DNA of 35,972 nt from Nostoc sp. NMS8 (GCF_017115045.1 NZ_JABXKK010000015.1:1-35972), one strand, 5' to 3'; positions 24,801 through 33,492 are shown, counted from the stretch's first letter. Numbers and translations are program-made. Notes: generated from the letters alone by a model not told the origin.

Positions 24801-27800
24801 GCTGCTCCGCCCAATCCCATTGCCTCAGCTTGACTTTGCCCCGTGTAGTCATACCAGCGTTGGTTAAAGTAGTTAACGGCACCTGTTTCATCTGTCAACC
24901 AGACCATCTGGGGCATTGCTTCTGCCAGGTCGCGGTAGCGTTGTTCGCTTTCTCGCAGAGCTTGTTCAGAGTATTTGCGCTCAGTGATGTCAGTGATAGT
25001 TCCTATATAGCCAATTACGTTGCCAGCGGTATCAGTTTCAACGATCGCCAGACAGATCAGCCAATGCACCTTTCCATCTGGTCTCTGAAAGCGACACTCC
25101 ATTAAAAAGGGAGTCTGGGACTGGGTAGCTATTTGCCAGTTGAGAAAGACCCAATCGCGGTTTTCGGGGTGCAATGCTCGTGCCCACCCCGTGCCCATTG
25201 CCTCCTTGAAGGACAGCCCTGCTAGTTGACACCAGCGGGAATTGACATATTTACAGTCTCCGCTCGGATCGGTGTGGAAAATGCCAACTGGTGATAGTTC
25301 AGCCAAGTTTAGATAACGCCGTTCGCTTGCTTGAAGCGCTAGCTCGGCTTGTTTGCGATCGCTTATATCTGTGAAGATGCCAAACCAAATAATACTGCCA
25401 TCTTTTTCCTGAGAGGGAATAGAATGTCCTGAAATCCACTTCAAGATGCCGCTAGGAGTTCTGATGCGAAACTCCATCTCCCATGCTTCGAGCGTTGCAG
25501 CCGAGCGATCGATGGAAGCGTCGATTTGTTCTATATCTTCTGGCAAAATAATATCCCACACGATTTGCATATCGTTGAGGATTTCCTCTGGCGTATATTC
25601 ATACAAATCGACACTACCTTCGCTCATAAAGATGAAGCTCTTTGACCCATCCGGCAAGCGGCGATATTTATAGACGGCTCCAGGCACCATATTAGTAAGT
25701 TGACGCAGTATTTGCTCACTTGTTTGCAGAGCAACTTCGGTTTGTTTTTGTTCGGTGATGTCTGTATTGGTGCCAAACCAGCGTAACACTCTACCCTGTT
25801 CATCTCGGATGGGAATAGCACGAGAGAGAAACCAGTGGTACTGCCCATCTCGACCGCGTAAGGGAAAGGTATCTTCCCAGATTTCGCCTGTTTCAAAGCA
25901 GTGGCTAATTTTCTTCACTACCCCATCGACATGATCGGGGTGATGTACCTGCTGCCATCCCCAGCCCTGCATTTCTGCCAGTGTGGTGCCTGTGTAGTCA
26001 AACCAGCGCTGGTTATACCATTCAATCCAGCCATGTTCGTCAGTTATCCAAGCAAACTGAGAAATGTTGTCTGCCAGGGTACGGAACCGGGCTTCACTTT
26101 CCCTCAGTTTTTGTTGTGCCTGGACAAGTTCGGTTATGTCCATCACGGATACGCCAACGCCGATCACTTCCCCATTGGGTAAACAAACGGGATAGTGATT
26201 GGAGATTGCGCTACGAAATGCACCCGGCCTGACCTCACCGCTAAACTCCAGATTCAGAACTGGCACTTGGGTTTCCATAATCTGGAGCAGCATGGGAGCA
26301 AACTGAGATGCCATTTCCGGCAAAACTTCCCATAAGGTGCGTCCCAAATGCTCACTTAATGGCAGGTCATTCATTTTGGCTAATGCCTCGTTGCCATAGA
26401 TGTAGCGCAGTTCCCGATCGAACAGAGTTAGCCCAACTGGAGATGCTGCGATAAATGCCTGAAGCAGAGCTTCGCTGCGCTGGCGTTCTAGCTCGGCTTG
26501 TTTGCGTAAGCGAAGCTCGTCGTAGACATCGCTAATATCAATTAGAATGCCGTGCCAGATAATGCTACCATCTGCTTCTCGGGAGGGGATGGAATGACCG
26601 GAAACCCATTTTAAGACCCCGCTAGCAGTTATCAGGCGAAACTCCGCCGTCCAAGGGGTGAGCATTGCAGCAGATTGGTCAATCAAATCCCGCACCCTCT
26701 CTCCATCCTCTGGAACGATCAGAAGCCAAAGCACTTGGGAGTCGTTGAGGATTTCCTCTGGGGTGCGATCGCAAAGCTTGATAATACCTTGGCTAATAAA
26801 TCGAAAACTTTTCGTTCCATCCACAGAACGGCAATAGGTATAAACCACTCCAGGAACTGTATTGACTACCTGGCGCAAGGTTTCTTCACTAGCTTGTAGA
26901 GCAGTTGCCATTGCTTTCCGTTCTGTGATATCTGCGATCGCTCCCACCATGCGAATCGGCTTGCCAGTTTGATCGCGGATTGCCTCTCCACGAGAACGAC
27001 ACCAAATATACTCACCTGATTGCTTACGTCTGCGAAATTCTACTTCATAGGGCAGATGGTCTTCTAGGTGGCCTTTCAAGGTTAATTGCATCAGATCGAG
27101 ATCGTCGGGATGGATCTCTTCACTAAGCACCTCATAGGCAAACTTGCAGGCGTTTTTGGCTGGGGGTGGGTAGCCTAAAATTTCCCAATAGCGATCGCTG
27201 GCAATGACGCGATCGCTGACAATATCCCAATCCCACACTCCTTCGCCGATACCCCGAATGGCGAGTTGATAGCGTTCTTTGACTGCGCTTAATTCCAGCT
27301 CCAGTTTTTTTTGCTCAGTAATATCGATGTTGACCCCAGCAAGACGGTAAATCTCTCCGGCTTCGTTGCGAATCGGAAAGCTGCGGTTCCAGAGCCAGCG
27401 AATAGAGTTATCGGGACGGATAATCCGATAGGCAAAGGAGCAAACCTCTTTCCCTTCACATGCTTGCTGGTTAAACGTGACTACGCCATCGCGATCGTCT
27501 GGATGAATAAAATCGAGCCAAACTTGAGGATTATCATAGGTTTGCTGCAACGGAGTTTGGTAAAGATATTCCCAGGCTGGGCTGGTATAAATCATCTGCT
27601 TACCATCAAGGGATTTGAGAAAAAACACATCCTGACTGTTGTCAAAAATTTGGCGGAGTTGAGCTTCGCTTTCCCTGAGGGCAGTTTCTAGCTGCGTGCG
27701 TTCGGCTTCTAACCTTTTCCTCTCGTTAATATCAGTGACATACCCGATAATCTGAGTTAAGTTACCCTTGGCATTTGCAAAAAACTGTGCCTGAGCTTCA

Positions 27801-29665
27801 ATCCAGATGTAATGGCCAGCCTGATGTTGCCACCGATATTGCAAGTAAAGATGTCCCTGATGTTCAAAATACTCTGCGGCTGCCGTTTGCACCCGCTTCT
27901 CATCCTCTGGATGAATGCTGGCAAACCAATCGGCTGATGTCTGGGGCATTTCAGAGGCGCTATAGCCAAACACCTGCTCGGCATTGATGCCCCACGTCAT
28001 GCGATCGGAGGATGTATCCCATTCATACAGCACTTGCTTAGTGGCTAGCTGGGCAGCATGATGGCGGTTTTGCCACTCTAGCAAGACGTTGATATAGGCG
28101 GCTTGTCTAGCTTCAGCTTGCTTCTTTTGGGTGATATTGCGTGCCATGCACAAAAACGACGTGACGGTTCCATCCATGTCATATTCTGGAACGACACGGG
28201 TTTGAAACCAGATGGAGCGCGAGTAAAGGCAAAGTTGATATTCAATCGTTTGTTCTTGGCGGGTTGCTGCTACTCGTTGAGTGAGAGTTTGCCACTCAGC
28301 AAAGTGTTCTGGGGCAAAGGTGGCAGCGAGCAGTGGTTGACCAATCAGCGCTTCAGGCGCGTAGCCCAACTCCACCTCAACAGCGGCGTTGAGATAAAGG
28401 TAGTGTAAGTCTCGATCGAGCCGAAAAATCACGTCAGGGGAACGATCTAGCAATGCGGTAAGCTCTTGTTGCTGTTGCTGGAATCGGGTCGCCGTTTCGC
28501 TGTGTTGAATGGCGATCGCCACCTGAATGGCAAGTTGTTCTAAAAACGTGACCTCAGCCGGTTGCCAATCACGGGGCATAGCCGATTCACTGGCGCTAAG
28601 AAGTCCCCAAAATTGGTTGTTAACGATCGCCGGCACTAGAATTTTGGCTCTAATCTGCAAATGCTCCAATAACTCAACATGGCAGGGGGTCATCCCTGCC
28701 GTATAGATATCGGGAACTACTAGCACTCGTCCTTGGCCATATCGATCTGCCCAATCTGAAGCAAAGCAAGGGTCGTAAATCGCTTCACTGACAAAGGAGC
28801 GTTGACCGGCGGCGAAGGACTCTGCTACTACCTGGAACTGCCCATTTTCCAAAAAGTGATAGATCGACACGCGATCGCAGCCCAAAAACTGCCGCACTTC
28901 AGACACCGTGGCATCAAGTGTTTCCGCCAAACTCAGCGAAGCCCGAATCCGCGTTGAGACTGCCATTAAAAGCTGCGATCGCTCTGTCTGAAGTTTCAAA
29001 GCGGCGATTGATAAAGAGGCAAGGGAGCAGGGAGCAGGGAGCAGGGGAGAAGGTTCAGATGGGGATTCGACCCCACCTGAACGAGAACCACTTAACAGAA
29101 GTGGGGGACTCAGACCCATGTTCCGCTCCGCTCCACCGCAGGGGGAAGGGGTCATTTCCCCCTGCTCCCTGCCCCCTTCCCCCTGCCTCTTCGTTGATGC
29201 ATCATCTGGCCGATCGGGTTCTACAGGTTGCAGCAAACGGCATAAACTTTCGTAGGTCAGCAGCCCTAGTAACTGCCCATTGTCGTCTAATATCGGCAAG
29301 TGCTGAATCTGGTGTTTTCTTAAGAGGCTTAGGGCAACCTCAGGGTTAGTTAACTCAGATTGCTGTAAGGCGATCGCTGGTGGTTCAATCACCTCTGCTA
29401 AAGTGACTCCAGCGAGCGATCGCCCACTGGCAACCAAACGTGTCACCACTCGTTCGCTGAACAGTCCCACCAGTTGGTTTTCACTGACTACAGCTAAACA
29501 GCCTGTGCAGTCGTTAGCGCCTATACCGGGATCAAAGTTGCCAGAACTGGAATTCAAAAGTGCGATCGCCTCTGTCACCAGCACATCTGGCGTAACTGTG
29601 ATGGGCGGCGGTGCGATCATGTTTTCTAGGGCAAGCCTTAGCAGAAATGAGTGGGGCAAGAACAT
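21830..29665 (-). CDS. Giant hybrid kinase: CBS2-CBCR-type GAF-14xPAS-HisKA-HATPase-REC
   Basis: A 2611-aa cytoplasmic sensor kinase. ATG 29665 is preceded by GGAAAGG. Order: two CBS motifs (about 20-150, LLRKHQIQHLPILDDNGQLL); a low-complexity linker (about 157-216) made of small dispersed repeats; a GAF domain (about 222-385); fourteen PAS or PAS-PAC modules (about 390-2200), most ending in DITERK-type motifs; a dimerisation domain with His2238 in NMSHELRTPL; an ATPase domain with N-box LLTNAVKF, DTGIGI and GTGLGLAL; and a C-terminal receiver with Asp2541 in LILMDIQMPEM. The GAF has DPCF (Cys300) and PCHVELL (Cys328), the two bilin-binding cysteines of DXCF cyanobacteriochromes. PAS 5 and PAS 8 are recent relatives. 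A 21-bp repeat adds seven residues after PAS 5. It should autophosphorylate and relay to its own receiver or to the downstream REC-kinase. Confidence 0.9.
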   Translation of the reverse strand: MFLPHSFLLRLALENMIAPPPITVTPDVLVTEAIALLNSSSGNFDPGIGANDCTGCLAVVSENQLVGLFSERVVTRLVASGRSLAGVTLAEVIEPPAIALQQSELTNPEVALSLLRKHQIQHLPILDDNGQLLGLLTYESLCRLLQPVEPDRPDDASTKRQGEGGREQGEMTPSPCGGAERNMGLSPPLLLSGSRSGGVESPSEPSPLLPAPCSLASLSIAALKLQTERSQLLMAVSTRIRASLSLAETLDATVSEVRQFLGCDRVSIYHFLENGQFQVVAESFAAGQRSFVSEAIYDPCFASDWADRYGQGRVLVVPDIYTAGMTPCHVELLEHLQIRAKILVPAIVNNQFWGLLSASESAMPRDWQPAEVTFLEQLAIQVAIAIQHSETATRFQQQQQELTALLDRSPDVIFRLDRDLHYLYLNAAVEVELGYAPEALIGQPLLAATFAPEHFAEWQTLTQRVAATRQEQTIEYQLCLYSRSIWFQTRVVPEYDMDGTVTSFLCMARNITQKKQAEARQAAYINVLLEWQNRHHAAQLATKQVLYEWDTSSDRMTWGINAEQVFGYSASEMPQTSADWFASIHPEDEKRVQTAAAEYFEHQGHLYLQYRWQHQAGHYIWIEAQAQFFANAKGNLTQIIGYVTDINERKRLEAERTQLETALRESEAQLRQIFDNSQDVFFLKSLDGKQMIYTSPAWEYLYQTPLQQTYDNPQVWLDFIHPDDRDGVVTFNQQACEGKEVCSFAYRIIRPDNSIRWLWNRSFPIRNEAGEIYRLAGVNIDITEQKKLELELSAVKERYQLAIRGIGEGVWDWDIVSDRVIASDRYWEILGYPPPAKNACKFAYEVLSEEIHPDDLDLMQLTLKGHLEDHLPYEVEFRRRKQSGEYIWCRSRGEAIRDQTGKPIRMVGAIADITERKAMATALQASEETLRQVVNTVPGVVYTYCRSVDGTKSFRFISQGIIKLCDRTPEEILNDSQVLWLLIVPEDGERVRDLIDQSAAMLTPWTAEFRLITASGVLKWVSGHSIPSREADGSIIWHGILIDISDVYDELRLRKQAELERQRSEALLQAFIAASPVGLTLFDRELRYIYGNEALAKMNDLPLSEHLGRTLWEVLPEMASQFAPMLLQIMETQVPVLNLEFSGEVRPGAFRSAISNHYPVCLPNGEVIGVGVSVMDITELVQAQQKLRESEARFRTLADNISQFAWITDEHGWIEWYNQRWFDYTGTTLAEMQGWGWQQVHHPDHVDGVVKKISHCFETGEIWEDTFPLRGRDGQYHWFLSRAIPIRDEQGRVLRWFGTNTDITEQKQTEVALQTSEQILRQLTNMVPGAVYKYRRLPDGSKSFIFMSEGSVDLYEYTPEEILNDMQIVWDIILPEDIEQIDASIDRSAATLEAWEMEFRIRTPSGILKWISGHSIPSQEKDGSIIWFGIFTDISDRKQAELALQASERRYLNLAELSPVGIFHTDPSGDCKYVNSRWCQLAGLSFKEAMGTGWARALHPENRDWVFLNWQIATQSQTPFLMECRFQRPDGKVHWLICLAIVETDTAGNVIGYIGTITDITERKYSEQALRESEQRYRDLAEAMPQMVWLTDETGAVNYFNQRWYDYTGQSQAEAMGLGGAAAIHPDERDRTLQEWGEAVTTGKLFEIEYRVRHHQGLYSWFLARGVPIQNLAGEITGWVGTITDIDDFKRTELARKQSEARFRAVFEQAAVGIVEMDVAGRFLQVNRRICDQLGYTEAEMLELNFQSLIPRPDDLKLYLNYWQQLFAKKIDSFSLEKCVLHKNGELRWYNITVASVRDADKTVNYCIGVIQDIQDRKQAELALQELNQELEARIARRTAALSESEVRYRSLFEQAAVGISQCHPSGRYIQVNQRFCELTGYTQSELLDMSWQDLIHLEDLEVIQGELAHLHHGELASITPEIRYIRKDRRLQWVSLTVSMLYNAAGTLIGDLAVVEDISDRKHIEQQLQNSEKRLKKIISKTVDGILILNSQGQILFSNPAADRIFNCQKADYQGADLGISITLQKTFEMEIPHPTGRVTTVEVRVEEITWQDHKAFLAAIRDISHRKQTEIDLQASELSYRTLAENLPGIVYKLYPAQNNTFVFFNDRLTTLFQLDPIDIANQGTLCPANSLIVPEDRDRVIEVIQAAIVNQQPFQVEYCIQIPATQEKRYLLEQGSTVTDDIGQALHIVGIIFDVTEIKQTEEKLRKINERLTIANAELARATRLKDEFLANMSHELRTPLNSILGLSEVLQERTYGNLTEQQHHALTTIQTNGQHLLELINDILDLAKIESGKLDLQMIPVSVQQLCRSTIPFIQQQAFKKQISFTLELSPNLTYIELDERLIRQVLINLLTNAVKFTPNGGAVILKVQGNTTEQTLSFSAIDTGIGIAPENISKLFQPFVQIDSNLSRRYAGTGLGLALVRRIIELHKGSVTVRSTVGQGSQFTVVLPWKHVNPPNSDKSLDRTAAVIQIASEFLPVETMNIAEKPVVLLVDDNLDNIETLKAYLELKGFNIVVAHNGLQAINLTQTQSFNLILMDIQMPEMNGLEAIRQIRLQEQDKRIPILAVTALAMSKDKEQCLAAGANDYLTKPFSPIHLVNVMKKYLQLS
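26503..26532 (+). repeat. HIP1-splitting 21-bp insert, copy C (inside the giant kinase gene)
   Basis: Matches copy A except at three positions. The surrounding inter-PAS linker reads TTTGCG, insert, ATCGCTAATATC. Equivalent linkers in the same gene are uninterrupted, for example TTGCGATCGCTAATGTC at about 23776-23792 and TTTGCGATCGCTTATATC near 25349. The 21 nt therefore sit inside a HIP1 site and add seven residues in frame, turning a DISDRKQ-type end into DISDVYDELRLRKQ. Confidence 0.75.
29015..29195. repeat. Block of dispersed repeats encoding the CBS-GAF linker
   Basis: Within the giant kinase gene this block holds three GGAGCAG heptamers (29024-29044). Then comes a 12-bp hairpin GTTCAGATGGGG/CCCCACCTGAAC with one mismatch (about 29055-29084), followed by CCCCTGC/CCCCTTCC-type runs. 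The protein segment is low-complexity (Gly, Pro, Ser). It looks like repeat sequence domesticated as an in-frame linker. Confidence 0.7.
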
Positions 29666-30264
29666 AACCTTTCCAGCCGCAATAGTGGGATCAAAAACAT
29701 TGGGTTATTCAGGGTAAAACCAGAACACCACCCAGAGATTGTTGTAACAATTCAGTCTAACCTAAGTAGAAAGGTGCAAAAAAACCGAAGTATGTAACGA
29801 AAAGTAAACTTGACTGAAACTTTTTTGCCTTCTGCCTTCTGCTTTCTGCCTTGTCTCAACGATAAATATTCACGCCTACCTACTTATTCTCCAAAAGCAC
29901 TTTCTTGACTTATACTGAAAACATCTAATTGCTTGACGTTTGCTTAGGCAAACAAAACCTTGCTTATTAATTTTTTACCGGGTTTAAAAGTCAAGCTACA
30001 ACCTGTTTTTAGTATAGGACAATTTATTTCTCAGGTTGCTTTTGGGTGAGCTTTTCAGTACTTCTACGAAAACAGTATTTAGCATCTAGTAATTTCCCCA
30101 TTGCTAGTAAAACTTTCTCTTGATGCACTTAAGTAAACAAGGCAGCAAAAGCAAAATCCATCAGACATTAAGGGATTACTCTCTTTTACAAGCAATCTTC
30201 TGGGCCTAATTTTAAAGAGTAGAGTTTTAAATTCAACTCCACTCTCATTGTTCAGGCTTTAATT
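29666..30264. other. 599-bp divergent spacer between the two sensory units
   Basis: No gene is seen. It must contain the promoters of the giant kinase (leftward) and the MHYT kinase (rightward), but no site can be placed confidently. A TGCCTTC heptamer repeat (four units, the last two imperfect) is at 29826-29853. Confidence 0.5.
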
Positions 30265-32340
30265 ATGACGGCAACCTACGATATTCGCCTCGTAATCCTT
30301 TCATTCTGCATTTCTATCTTTGCTGCTTATACAGCACTCAACCTAGCAGGACGAATCATGGCAGTTCGTAATCTGGCACGTCTTTTTTGGCTTGCTGGAG
30401 GTGCGGCTGCAATGGGCATTGGAATTTGGTCAATGCACTTTATTGCTATGCTGGCTTACCAACTTCCTACAGCAGTTTTTTACGATCTGCCCGTTGTACT
30501 TTTGTCCCTGATGTTAGCGATCGTCGCATCAGGAGGGGCATTGTTTATTACCAGTTACCGAGAGACAACCTTCAATCTAGTCATGGGTGGAATTGTTCTG
30601 GGAAGTGGAGTTGGCGCAATGCACTACACCGGTATGGCAGCCATGAGACTTGAGGGAACGGCTCACTATAATTTGCTACTTATTATTGCCTCGATCGTCT
30701 TTGCCCTATGTGCTTCTATCATCGCTCTCTGGCTGACATTCCGAGTTAAAGGAGAAGCAAATCCAATCGGCAAATTGCGAAAAATCAGTAGTAGCGTCAT
30801 TATGGGGGCTGCAATCTGCGGAATGCACTATACGGCAATGAATGCTGTCTGCTTTCATCCAACGGCTGAGACATCGATCAAGAGTTCTAGCAACCTAATA
30901 GATGTATCTAGTCTGGCTATTGCAATTGGTGCTGCAACAATAGTTATTTTAATCCTGGCTTTAATTGCCTCATTTATCACCCAACAAATCAGCATCAAAC
31001 TGGCAATCAAAGCTAAAGCACTAGAGAAAATAGAGAAAAGCGAAGAACGATTTCGCTCTCTGTTCCAAAATGTTTCTAATATCATTGCCACACTTGAAGG
31101 CAATGGACAAGTTACCTATGTCAGTTCCTCTATCACCAACATCCTTGGATGCAGGCCAGAGGATTGGATGGCAGAAAATCTTGCGAAACTGGTGCATCCT
31201 GACGACCAATTAGTAGCTGAAAATCTCTTCAGCTATACCTTTGACAATCCAGCCCTTGATGTGACGGCAGAATTCCGTTTGCGTCATGTAGATGGCTGCT
31301 GGCGAGACTTTGAGGTAATTGTCAAAAACCTTTTAGATGACCCCAATGTAGCGGGCATTGTGCTTACGTGTCGAGATATCACCGAGCGAAAACAAGCAGA
31401 AGCCGATATGCGTAAAGCACTGGAGAAAGAGCGAGAACTAAATGAATTGAAGTCGCGCTTTATCTCAATGGCTTCTCACGAGTTTCGTACCCCCCTAGCG
31501 GTTGTGTCGTCTTCCATTGGTATCCTAGAAGATTATGGACACCGCCTCAATCCAGCCCAAAGCCAAAAGCAATTTCAGCATGTCCAAAAGTCAATCAATC
31601 GCATCACCCAACTACTAGACGATGTGTTGATGATTAACCAAGCAGACCTTAACGGGCTGGAGTTTAACCCAGCACCCGTCAATATCTTGCAATTTTGTCA
31701 CAATTTAGTGGAGGAAATCCAGATCAGCGCTCCTCAACACATAATTAATCTGTCTATTATCGATGAGCGTAAATCAGTTAGTCGTAGCTGGTTCTATCTG
31801 ACTTTGTGTTTGGCTCTGAAAATAGCGAAGCATTCGAGTCAAGCTCTCCGCGCTCCTGGGCTAATCTTTAATCCGTATGCTCCGCTCTCTAAAGATCCGC
31901 TACTTCGACATAAAATCCGTCAGCATCAGAATCGTAATAACCCTCAACTGGATGAGAAATTACTCCAAAGAATTCTGTCTAACTTGCTAACGAATGCAGT
32001 CAAGTATTCCGAGACAGGAAGCACAATCTACTTCAAATTGGTTTTGCAATCAGAAAGCGTTGCCTTTCAAATTCAAGATCGAGGCATTGGCATTCCCGTT
32101 GAAGACCAAGCCCTTTTATTTGAGTCGTTTCACCGCGCCAAGAATGTAGGACGCATTCCCGGTACTGGTTTAGGGCTGGCGATCGTCCGCAAATGTGTCG
32201 ATATACATGGTGGTGAAATCAAGGTAGATAGTCATGTAGGAATTGGCACAACCTTCACGGTTACGCTTCCCCTGAAGCAAACCAGAAAGAGTTATGAAAC
32301 TGAGAACGAATCGATCAAAGACCTTGTTTTAGCAGCATAA
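30265..32340 (+). CDS. MHYT-PAS membrane histidine kinase
   Basis: A 691-aa membrane sensor. Residues 1-240 form a seven-helix MHYT domain with the three repeated signatures MHFIAM (57), MHYTGM (119) and MHYTAM (187). The His/Met residues are proposed in the family to bind copper and sense a diatomic gas or redox state. A PAS-PAC module follows (about 259-380), then the transmitter with His405 in MASHEFRTPLAV, N-box NLLTNAVKYS (about 573), RGIGIP and GTGLGLAIV. Compared with the sister kinase at 33526, there is an in-frame insertion of about 50 residues (509-558, WFYLTL to HQNRN) between the dimerisation and ATPase domains. The stop is 12 bases before the REC-kinase start, so it heads a three-gene operon. 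Confidence 0.9.
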   Translation: MTATYDIRLVILSFCISIFAAYTALNLAGRIMAVRNLARLFWLAGGAAAMGIGIWSMHFIAMLAYQLPTAVFYDLPVVLLSLMLAIVASGGALFITSYRETTFNLVMGGIVLGSGVGAMHYTGMAAMRLEGTAHYNLLLIIASIVFALCASIIALWLTFRVKGEANPIGKLRKISSSVIMGAAICGMHYTAMNAVCFHPTAETSIKSSSNLIDVSSLAIAIGAATIVILILALIASFITQQISIKLAIKAKALEKIEKSEERFRSLFQNVSNIIATLEGNGQVTYVSSSITNILGCRPEDWMAENLAKLVHPDDQLVAENLFSYTFDNPALDVTAEFRLRHVDGCWRDFEVIVKNLLDDPNVAGIVLTCRDITERKQAEADMRKALEKERELNELKSRFISMASHEFRTPLAVVSSSIGILEDYGHRLNPAQSQKQFQHVQKSINRITQLLDDVLMINQADLNGLEFNPAPVNILQFCHNLVEEIQISAPQHIINLSIIDERKSVSRSWFYLTLCLALKIAKHSSQALRAPGLIFNPYAPLSKDPLLRHKIRQHQNRNNPQLDEKLLQRILSNLLTNAVKYSETGSTIYFKLVLQSESVAFQIQDRGIGIPVEDQALLFESFHRAKNVGRIPGTGLGLAIVRKCVDIHGGEIKVDSHVGIGTTFTVTLPLKQTRKSYETENESIKDLVLAA
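31789..31938 (+). other. 150-bp in-frame insertion in the MHYT kinase transmitter
   Basis: Aligned with the near-identical transmitter of the ethylene-receptor-like kinase, about 50 extra codons appear between DERKSVSRS and NPQLDEK. No known domain, terminal repeats or target duplication were recognised in it. Confidence 0.65.
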
Positions 32341-32352
32341 GGAGAAATAATC

Positions 32353-33492
32353 GTGCAATCTACTATAAAAAAGATTCTAGTTGTGGAAGATGAACCTCAA
32401 GTTCGGGAGAATATTGTCTCAATTTTGGGGTTTGAAGGGTTTTATCGAACTGCGGCTGAGAATGGCTTGATTGGCTTACAAAGAGCAAAAGAAGAGATGC
32501 CAGATTTGATTATTTGCGATGTCATGATGCCTGAATTGAATGGCTATGAGTTTATCGAATCGCTCCGTCAAGACCCGCAAATGGCAAGCATTCCCGTCAT
32601 TTTTCTCACCGCCAAAGCCGATAGAACTGACTTCCGGCAGGGAATGGAATTGGGTGCAGATGACTATCTAACCAAACCCTTCACTCCCGCTGAACTCCGG
32701 CGAGCAATTGAGGTTCAGTTCAAAAAGCAAACGATCATTGCTCAAAAGAATCAGGTGAAATTTCAGCAGCTTTGCAACACGATTACAGTGTCATTACCCC
32801 ATGAACTGCATACGCCTTTGCAAAGTATTATTGCATTGCCACAGTTATTAATGGAAGAATGGGACTCTACACCGGATGCTGAGAAATTAGAAATGGTGGA
32901 GACAGTTTATACATCTGGCAAACGGCTTTATGGCTTGACCCAAAACTTTTTGCTCTATGCCAAACTGGAAGTAACCATATCCGATGCAGAAAAAGTTGCT
33001 GGTATCCGAGAATATGCGCCTCATACCTTTATTAAAATGATGGTTGAAGAGACTGCATATCAAGAAGCCGAGAATGCACAGCGAACACTAGATTTAGAGA
33101 TCGATCTACAAGATGAAGCTGTACAGATTTCATCTGCCAGTCTCAAGAAAGTTATCCAAGAATTGATTAACAATGCTTTCAAATTTTCTCAGCCTGGTTC
33201 TAAAGTCAGTGTCATTGGCGTGCCGAGCAATAACCTTTATTCGCTCTATGTGATCGATCACGGTCGTGGTATGACCTCTGAGCAAATTGCGAATGTAGGT
33301 GCTTATATACAGTTTAATCATAAGTTGTATGAACAGAATGGTGCTGGGTTAGGGCTAATTACTTCTAAGCGCTTAATTGAATTGTATGGAGGAGAGTTCA
33401 CTATCGAGAGTATACCTGGCAAACAGACTATTGTTCGGATTGCATTGCCAATGCCAGTCACTTCTCAAGATGATGAGCTAGGCAAAAATTGA
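32353..33492 (+). CDS. Response regulator-histidine kinase hybrid (REC-HisKA-HATPase)
   Basis: A 379-aa protein starting at GTG 32353 with GGAG ten bases upstream. The receiver spans about residues 5-125 (VVEDEP, phosphoacceptor Asp56 in IICDVMMPEL, Lys108 in LTKPF). The transmitter has His150 in LPHELHTPLQ, N-box LINNAFKFS, VIDHGRGM and GAGLGLITSKRL. Domain order matches the REC-kinase at 20498-21619 in the other arm, but the two differ in sequence. It is the middle gene of the MHYT kinase-REC-kinase-ethylene kinase operon (12 and 33 bases to its neighbours), so its receiver may integrate signals from both membrane kinases. No output DNA-binding domain is present. Confidence 0.88.
   Translation: MQSTIKKILVVEDEPQVRENIVSILGFEGFYRTAAENGLIGLQRAKEEMPDLIICDVMMPELNGYEFIESLRQDPQMASIPVIFLTAKADRTDFRQGMELGADDYLTKPFTPAELRRAIEVQFKKQTIIAQKNQVKFQQLCNTITVSLPHELHTPLQSIIALPQLLMEEWDSTPDAEKLEMVETVYTSGKRLYGLTQNFLLYAKLEVTISDAEKVAGIREYAPHTFIKMMVEETAYQEAENAQRTLDLEIDLQDEAVQISSASLKKVIQELINNAFKFSQPGSKVSVIGVPSNNLYSLYVIDHGRGMTSEQIANVGAYIQFNHKLYEQNGAGLGLITSKRLIELYGGEFTIESIPGKQTIVRIALPMPVTSQDDELGKN

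Noticed and set aside
29055..29084. Hairpin with GATTCGA-like loop considered as a tRNA T-arm
   Set aside because: No acceptor stem, D-arm or anticodon arm around it; it lies in frame inside the giant kinase gene.
31789..31938. Insertion in the MHYT kinase considered as a MITE or intein
   Set aside because: No terminal inverted repeats, no target duplication and far too short for an intein; kept only as an unexplained insertion.
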